Part shown: piece after piece, positions 57,561 through 64,000 of the stretch
Layout: each line of letters opens with the position of its first letter
Position numbering within the stretch: position 1 is the stretch's first letter
Assembly (NCBI GenBank): GCA_024509875.1
Contig: JAMPIV010014142.1
Location: 124,001 to 188,000, forward strand
Length of the DNA stretch: 64,000 nucleotides
From: Oreohelix idahoensis
Lineage: Eukaryota > Mollusca > Gastropoda > Stylommatophora > Oreohelicidae
Reading direction: 5' to 3'
Position numbers and translations under genes: made by a program
The notes under the pieces: generated by a model
Seen by the model: the letters and a program-made list of their open reading frames with translations, nothing else
What the model was told of the DNA's origin: nothing
Databases searched by the model: none

Positions 57561-58944
57561 TACTTCTAGATGATGCGAATATATTAAGGGGCTGTTACTT
57601 CTGTCGTATAATGATGATCTGGCTAATGACAATGAAGCTCGGTGATGATGGTGAATGGGTCAAGACAGTATAACCAACTGGCAACGCATAGATGCTGGAC
57701 TCATTGCGAAAAGTTAGTGACGAAACATATTTTATTGAAGACAATACTTGGACACCAGTAGTTCAGACATTTTTTCATCAGCTTGGTCATGGCAAAAATG
57801 TAGGTACATAGTAAATAACAGTCACTACGGACGTTGACCGACCGCACTAGCCGCTATCACATCAAGGTTAGCGGAAGCTCAACGGCAACGTATTGGTAGG
57901 ATGCATGGGTTTACAAAAATGACCATGTCAATAGCTTTCTGGCGATAAAAGATTCTTGGCTTTACTCGCAAAAGAATAATAACATCATCTCTCAGATGAT
58001 CATAATTAATATCGTAGCCATTAAACATCTATCTGACCCTCAGTGAATATAAAGTATTTAACACTCTCATATGTACGCCCGGGATTTTCAGTCGTGCATC
58101 TGAGCGCAGCAATTAAACATCTATCTGACCTTCAATGAATATAAAGTATTTAACAGGACCCAAAAGCAAATGACGCTGAGAATGGTGTATACAATCTTCC
58201 CAGTTAAAAATCAAAGATACGTATACTTGGCATGATGTATGCTACAATTCTGCAAATTACCCTCAGCATGCTGACCAACTTGAATAGTGCTGTTACTTAA
58301 CATTTTGTCAGCTCGTCATAATTCAGCTTATGTTTAAGGGGCGTACTACTGTCACCACCATTATTGCTATTACCATCATTGTACTGCTATGACTGCCGCC
58401 TTGTCAAATTCTATGTCGCGTAATTATTTTACTATATCACGCAACTAATTAATTAATTACAGTTCATGCCTACTGGTTAAAGAACGATCTAACAATTACA
58501 GGTTAGAAAAATAAACTGTTAATCTTTTTATTTTATTACATCAATTCAAAATAAAAAAAGTGAAATATAATGAAATAGTCTTGCTATGAATCTAGCACAC
58601 ATAGAATTAGGTATGCAATAAATGTGACACAAAAAGAATTTTGTCTTTGCAATGAAGAGAATGTAACAAAATTGTCCTTGCAATGAACTGAGTCCAATGA
58701 AATTGTCATTCCAATGAACTGAATACAAGGAATTTATATGCAATGAAATTAGCATTATGAATTGACATAAAGCCATATTTCTGTTGTGCAATTAATTTCT
58801 CCAGTTTCACTACATGCTCAAAAAACAAAAACTACATAATCATTTACCAAAACTGCAACCCTGCATACTGGTACTAACTCCCATAATTACTATGTCTACT
58901 TTATCTTCAAAGCACTATAGTGTACTACTCATATAAAAACTCAC
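57561..58944. other. Intron without recognised gene
   Basis: AT-rich. An imperfect 44-bp direct repeat (ATTAAACATCTATCTGACC onward) lies at 58020-58063 and 58111-58154, and the region 58560-58760 is rich in loose repeats of CAATGAA. No exon seen. Confidence 0.5.
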
Positions 58945-59148
58945 TTTAGGCAAAGTTGATATAAAATTATGAGCATTGGCCATCTTGGCTGCTGCCTGTA
59001 TTTCATCCATGCTGATCCCAGGCCTGCCTAGGGCAATGTTTTCAGCAATTGACATTCCAAACAGAACAGGTTCCTGGGAGACAACTCCAATATTCCCACG
59101 CAACCACTGGATATTGATGTCCTTCACATCGATCCCATCAAGAAGTAC
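58945..59148 (-). CDS. ABCB1: ABCB transporter exon 2 of 7 seen: NBD1 Q-loop region
   Basis: The acceptor GCTTTTTAAG ends at 59149 and the donor GTGAGT starts at 58944. The exon is 204 bp, 68 codons, phase 0 to 0. It encodes [20 protein letters not shown], then [20 protein letters not shown] with the Q-loop Gln that couples ATP sites to the membrane domain, then [20 protein letters not shown] and FISTLPK. It joins exon 1 (Walker A) and exon 3 (signature) without phase problems. Confidence 0.95.
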
Positions 59149-59279
59149 CTTAAAAAGCACATTTGGTGATAAGGAGCATCAGTTTTACTGATAGTATGAC
59201 AAACTTTATTATAGCGTGTAAGTGAATAATAAGACCAGTAAGGACATCAAAGAGAAGTATTTTAATTATGAGTTATATA

Positions 59280-59515
59280 TCATGCCACGTCTGGCTGGAG
59301 GTCTCTGAGGAGATAAAACAGGAGAGGATTACTGCTACCTCAGACACGTCATACAAGGTTGTGTATGAGGCTGGCAACCTCATCATGTCAAACAATTTAT
59401 AGAAACCACTGCTGCAAGAGCACATGAATGCTTTTCTGCAGGCTTCCTGCAAGGTAGTCAGCTGTCGTGGTGGTTCCATGCAGAAGACAAAAAATGGAAA
59501 TGATGATGATGATAA
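59280..59515 (+). mobile_element. SINE family R2 copy with GAT tail
   Basis: Contains the CCTCATCATGTCAAACAA, AAGAGCACATGAATGCTTTT and GGTTCCATGC blocks and ends in GATGATGATGATAATGATGA. Confidence 0.7.
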
Positions 59516-59607
59516 TGATGAATAATTATATATTATGTTGAAAGGCATAAGTAACCATGTTCCTCCATTACTGAAGATCTTTGGGGCCCTGAATTAATTT
59601 TGTTTGG

Positions 59608-60235
59608 GAGTCAGAGTGGTTCAGAGGTATGGTGTCCACCTCTAATTCTACAGGTACCAGTTTGAATCTCAGTATAAGGAATATAATTGATGGAAATGTT
59701 TTCAGATCCAGTGGCTCCTAATGATGTCACACTTCCCTCTGGTCTCCTGGGTAGTGAGATCATACACCTGGTCTCCTGGGTAGTGAGATCATATACCTGG
59801 TCTCCTGGGTAGTGAGATCATATACCTGGTCTCCTGGGTAGTGAGATCATATACCTGGTCTCCTGGGTAGTGAGATCATATACCTGGTCTCCTGGGTAGT
59901 GAGATCATATACCTAGCCTTCCTGGATAATGGCGAAAAAATAGGAGGTCCTTTGTGCAAGTTGCACATGTTAAAAATCCTTCGGCAGTTGGAAATCGTAA
60001 AGAGTAGGCTGCACAGCCGCTGACCTGGCAACATTTAAAAATAAGGAACCCTACCCACCCCAAAAATAATTATAGAATTTATAATTCCTGTATACACAAA
60101 GTGGGATTGTCGCTGGTGCTACGGATTTCGTGCACTGTACTGAGATCCTCTTGTGTGATCTAAGGGTGGTGATCAGAGCACTGATGGAGTTGTCCATGTG
60201 CAATGAAGATGGTCCTTAAAACCAAACTAAACCAA
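59608..60235 (+). mobile_element. tRNA-derived SINE (family I), copy c, with internal 29-bp expansion
   Basis: Head GAGTCAGAGTGGTTCAGAGG with a B-box-like AGTTTGAATCTC; tail GGTCCTTAAAACCAAACTAA. Between 59744 and 59912 about six copies of a 29-bp unit (CTGGTCTCCTGGGTAGTGAG plus ATCATATAC) are present, where copies a and b have one. Confidence 0.8.
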
Positions 60236-60456
60236 TTTTGTTTCCTTGTTATGCATGTAGTCAATGTCTTATGAAATTCCTATTTTTGTAGTCTTCCTCT
60301 TCTTCCTACAAAAGATGCAAAATTTGCACTAAATATATCATTTGCTACCAACTGGTCAGAACAGGAAAGATCAACAACAAAGGAAATACAGAAAAATGAA
60401 AGGGAAGATCTGCAATGGCATTATTAGATGTCAGGGAAAAAAGTCAGCATCTGAAT

Positions 60457-60645
60457 TACTAGACTGATGACTAGACTGATGACTAGACTGATGACTAGAC
60501 TGATGACTAGACTGATCACTAGACTGATTACTAGACTGATTACTAGACTGATCACTAGACTGATCACTAGACTGATCACTAGACTGATTACTAGACTGAT
60601 CACTAGACTGATCACTAGACTGATTACTAGACTGATCACTAGATA
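60457..60645 (+). repeat. 12-bp tandem repeat (GACTGATNACTA)
   Basis: About 15 units of GACTGATGACTA, GACTGATCACTA or GACTGATTACTA. Open frames here on both strands are repeat artefacts. Confidence 0.92.
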
Positions 60646-61292
60646 CGGTAGACTTCAGGGAAGATCTAAAGGGATAACTGGCTAAGGCACAAAGAGTATG
60701 GGGTCGTATCATTACTGTCCAACAGACAAAAAAATTAAACACAAATAAATCAACCATATGTGGTAGTTTCAATATCTTTAAGTAGTAGTTTGCAAATAGC
60801 AAAACACTATGTGCAAATTGTTGTGTCCGGCATACAGCCACTTCTCATCTTCCCTAACCTGTCATCTATCCATTATAAGATCCTGCATGCAGACAACCTG
60901 GACAAAGCAGGAGTCAAGGGCTCAAGTGATTCCCCCAAAGCTAAGTGAACAATTCTGGGTTCTCAACATCTTTCCCCACAGGAGGAATAATTTTCTTGGG
61001 CCACTCTGGTGTATTCAATCCTTGAGCATTGGCCAGGCAACTCAATAGTTTGCCTGTTTCCAAGATGCATAGCATGGAGGTGCATCAGGATCTGGTTAGT
61101 TCTCTAACCCTGGAATTAACCCAACAACAAATGTGAATTCCTTAGCATCACATCTTGTCATGTAAAATAAATGACTGCAGAAACAATCACAACAATGTTT
61201 TAGTTATGAGCTTCCTATACAGGGCCAGCTGCTCCCAAAAGAGCAAACAAGTAAGAATAGTGGGCAATAACAAAAATACTAAAACTTATATT
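60646..61292. other. Intron without recognised gene
   Basis: Nothing clear apart from a weak R2-like stretch at about 61130-61250. Confidence 0.45.
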
Positions 61293-62125
61293 TGTATGCA
61301 TGGAGGCGTATCTGAAATCATCCTTATATGACCACCAGCTAAGCGCGGTACTATAGTGATTTCTTCTTCTTCTTCATACATTCACTTGGATGTTTTCAAA
61401 GAAAGCAGTAGTCAGTTTGAGGCTATTTGAATCTCTGTAGAGCTTTTCCATGAATGGTACTGGTGTCGGTCATATGCGCTTTCTCTGTTCCGCATATGTT
61501 GGGCAACTATGAAGCAGAAGTTCAGCAGTCATTTTATCACACAATTATACTGATCGGTAGTTCCTATCTTTAGCTTGTTGAGCAGATAGTATATATATAT
61601 ATATGTGGAATTGAACCTCTGTCTGTGAGGCTAATTACACCCTCATTGACGCTTGAAGTCACTCACACACTTCCAGGGATTACCCCTGTAGTGAAACATG
61701 CTGAGAACCCAGCATTGCACACTAAGCTTTGAGGAGTCACTTGATCCCCAGACCTAACTCTGGCTTTTTACCTGGTTGGCTGCATGCAGGTGGATCTCAC
61801 TATGGGCTCATGATGGGCAAGGGCAGCTGAGAAGTGGCTCTGTGTATGACGTGACAATTCCTTGGGAGAGCCCAGAACCAGAGCACAGTATTTTAGCTCT
61901 GCATATTTGGAGAGCCCCCTTGGATGGTGGGGAATGCACATTACGTGACACCCTTCTTCTTCCTTTATCGGTACCAGATGCAATTATCCTTTAAATGCAA
62001 GCCAAGCTGGAGAAACTGGAGCTCAAGATTTCAATTCAACACATTTTGGAATGGCAGAAAAGCTATAGAAAAAACTTAGATCTACAGTGCTGATAATACC
62101 AAGGTGTCCTAGTTAAACAACAATA
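61293..62125 (+). mobile_element. Retroposon R1, copy 2, interrupted by LINE-C end
   Basis: Starts ATGCATGGAGGCGTATCTGA and ends GTTAAACAACAATA. It contains an inserted LINE 3' end at 61360-61588. The reverse complement near 61595-61640 holds AGGTTCAATTCCAC, a good B-box match, suggesting a tRNA-related part. Confidence 0.75.
61360..61588 (-). pseudogene. LINE-C 3' fragment with GAA tail
   Basis: The minus strand reads LNKLKIGTTDQ and SCPTYAEQRKR-type blocks, then ends in GAAGAAGAAG near 61363. Short repeats ATAGT on both sides (about 61354 and 61588) may be the target duplication. It corresponds to the last 220 bp of the element also seen at 17127-17670. Confidence 0.65.
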
Positions 62126-62199
62126 TTTGAAAAAGTTTGCTTAAAGAATACTAAAATATGATAGACCAATCCTCTTCCTACTTAAACTTCTTATTGTAC

Positions 62200-62325
62200 C
62201 TTGCCATGCTGAGGATCATAGAATCTCTGGATCAGGTTGACTATGGTAGACTTTCCACATCCACTAGCACCAACCAGAGCAACAGTCTGACCTGGCTGTA
62301 TGTCCAGATAAAAGTTCTTCAAGAC
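62200..62325 (-). CDS. ABCB1: ABCB transporter exon 1 of 7 seen: NBD1 Walker A
   Basis: The acceptor TTTATCCAG ends at 62326 and the donor GTACAA starts at 62199. The exon is 126 bp, 42 codons, phase 0 to 0. It encodes [19 protein letters not shown], the P-loop GASGCGKST (Walker A, binds ATP phosphates) and [15 protein letters not shown]. The preceding part of NBD1 (A-loop, FRYPxRP type) and the first membrane domain are not seen up to base 64000, so the gene starts beyond the window. ABCB transporters export lipophilic compounds across membranes using ATP. Confidence 0.95.
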
Positions 62326-62440
62326 CTGGATAAAGTAGGGTAATAAAACAGGAGTAATAATGGACATTCATAATGCAGGGAGATAATTGAGTGAGTTGAT
62401 TAGAGATAAGTTGATAAACTGATATTTTGTATATACCTAT

Positions 62441-63088
62441 AAATGCATGGAGGTGTATCTGAAGTCATCCTTATATGACCACCAGCTTAGCACAGTGCTA
62501 TAGTATATATATATATATATATGGAATTGAACCTCTGTCTGTGAGGCTAATTACATCCTCATTGAAGCTTGAAATCATCCACACACTTTCAAGGATTCCC
62601 CCTGTAGTGAAACATGCTGAGAACCCAGTATTGAACATTAAGCTAGGAGGAGTCACTTAAGCCCCAGACCTAACTCTGCCTTTTTACCTGGTTGGCTGCA
62701 TGCAGGTGGATCTCACTATGTGCTCATGATGGGCAAGGGCAGCTGAGATGTGGCTCTGTGTAGGACATGACAATTCCTTGGGAGAGCCCAGAACCAGAGC
62801 ACAGTATTTTAGCTCTGCATATTTGGAGAGCCCCCTTGGATGGCAAGGAATGTACAGTATACCATGCACTTCTTCCTCCTAGCTTGAGACCAGATGTGAT
62901 GATCCCTTAAATGCAAGCCAAGCTGGAGAGACTGGAGCTCATGACTTCAACTCAACATGTTTTGGAATGGCAGAAAAGCCACAGAAAAAAGCATAGATCT
63001 ACAATGTAGATAATAGCAAGGAGTTTTTCAACTTGGTACTGGCTGCAAAAGAGCGAGAAGCTCAGCAGCCCTAGTTAAACAACAATAT
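62441..63088 (+). mobile_element. Retroposon R1, copy 3
   Basis: Starts ATGCATGGAGGTGTATCTGA, contains a TA microsatellite (62503-62521) where copy 2 has the LINE-C insertion site, and ends CCTAGTTAAACAACAATATG. Copies 2 and 3 are only 315 bp apart, with exon 1 between them. Confidence 0.75.
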
Positions 63089-63445
63089 GCCTATAATGAT
63101 ACAAAATTGTTGAAGAATGATGCATCCAAATTTTATCACAAGATACACTGATACAATATCAGCTGCTTTCATTGTTTTTCATGTTTTTTTTTTAAATTTT
63201 AGTTAGCTAGTTGTTCTTTTAAATTTCTGGACAAAAATATCCTGTTCAACTCATGATGGGTTATAATTAAGTTATATAGTATCTATAATTTTAGACATAA
63301 TATTTAGTACCTGATGTTTACTTATGGCATCATCTCTCCTCGTCTGTAAAGAATAAATGACCATTTCTAACTGTGTGTGCATGTGTTTACTTGTTCAAGA
63401 AATTTATAGATTTTTTCATAATTGTGTTGTTTCTTTTTGCTTTAC

Positions 63446-63480
63446 AAAAAAAAAAAAATTTAAGGGGGGTTGTTAAAGCT
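63446..63480 (+). promoter_or_regulatory. Possible polypurine tract and LTR start
   Basis: Thirteen A, TTTA, then AGGGGGGT followed by TGTTAAAGCTGTGG. This resembles the purine-tract/LTR junctions of elements 2 and 3. No pol lies just upstream, so it could be a truncated or gene-less element entering the window edge, or chance. Confidence 0.3.
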
Positions 63481-63544
63481 GTGGGTAAGTTGGTGTATAT
63501 TTTAATATTATACTTTTGATCTGTAACTTCAGCTGGGCTAATTT

Positions 63545-64000
63545 TTTGTATTCTTTGTGTGGGTCATTATTTCCTTATTTTCGCTCTATTTAAATGTTTA
63601 CTTATTGTTATTGTAATATTTTATTTACTACTACTGATGTGCTTAATTTGTGTATTCCCATTTCTATCATCATTACTACTACTGATGTGCTTAATTTGTG
63701 TTTTCCCATTTCTATCATCATTATTTCCTTACTTTCCCTCTATTTAAATGTTTACTTATTGTTATTGTAATATTTTATTTACTACTACTGATGTGCTTAA
63801 TTTGTGTTTTCCCATTTCTATCATCATTATTTCCTTACTTTCCCTCTATTTAAATGTTTACTTATTGTTATTGTAATATTTTATTTACTACTACTGATGT
63901 GCTTAATTTGTGTTTTCCCATTTCTATCATCATTAATTCCTTACTTTCCCTCTATTTAAATGTTTACTTATTGTTATTGTAATATTTTATTTACTACTAC
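63545..64000 (+). repeat. 106-bp tandem repeat at window end
   Basis: TTTACTTATTGTTATTG recurs at 63597, 63751, 63857 and 63963, i.e. a period of 106 bp with one longer first interval that contains an extra partial unit. The array continues past the window. Confidence 0.9.

Noticed and set aside
60424..60841. Repetitive open frames (ISLV, SSDQ and MTRL types)
   Set aside because: The 12-bp tandem repeat keeps several frames open at once; these are artefacts.

Overview
This window looks like nuclear DNA of an invertebrate animal. It is AT-rich and has a spliced gene with GT/AG introns, several families of tRNA-derived SINEs, LINEs, mariner and hAT elements, and many LTR retrotransposons. A lophotrochozoan (mollusc or annelid type) is my best guess, but nothing in the sequence proves it. 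No rRNA gene, functional tRNA gene, CRISPR array or bacterial operon was seen.

Host gene: seven exons on the minus strand encode the central part of a full-length ABCB (P-glycoprotein/MDR-type) ABC transporter. In transcription order they are 62325-62200, 59148-58945, 48425-48255, 44483-44305, 18369-18226, 16944-16843 and 16462-16301. They cover the first nucleotide-binding domain (Walker A, Q-loop, signature, Walker B), the linker and the start of the second membrane domain. The 5' and 3' parts of the gene lie outside the window or were not found. The exon that should carry the H-loop of NBD1 is not visible, and the exon phases require it.

Mobile DNA: introns and flanks are packed with nested elements. 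(1) A mariner remnant at 1-904 abuts LINE-A. (2) LINE-A (minus, 16140 to 905) is split inside its RNase H domain by LTR element 1 (1474-12880, 5-bp TSD). (3) The 5' LTR of element 1 contains a TTAA-flanked DNA transposon (1738-3220), which itself carries a piece of another retrotransposon's integrase. (4) LTR element 2 (19135-28475, near-identical LTRs) sits inside a 26-bp minisatellite. (5) Element 3 (33914-44126, minus) is a pol-less LTR element with a gag remnant, an additional partial LTR and a 27-bp flanking duplication; a full-length LINE-B (35310-40584) is inserted in it. (6) Element 4 (about 51336-55739, minus) is an older decayed LTR element. RTE-type LINE 3' ends lie at 30580-31010 and 55972-57560. 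A hAT-type MITE (32030-32942), a probable solo LTR (33051-33711) and four SINE-like families fill much of the rest.

The most notable shared feature is that elements 1, 2 and 4 are Ty3/gypsy-type by sequence but encode integrase upstream of reverse transcriptase (gag-PR-INT-RT-RH). This is the Ty1/copia-like order known from Gmr1-type elements. Elements 1 to 3 also share an A-run/T-run hairpin next to the polypurine tract and hairpins in the 5' leader with different stem sequences. The gag-protease junction of element 2 carries a half-RING-like Cys/His cluster where a zinc knuckle would be expected.
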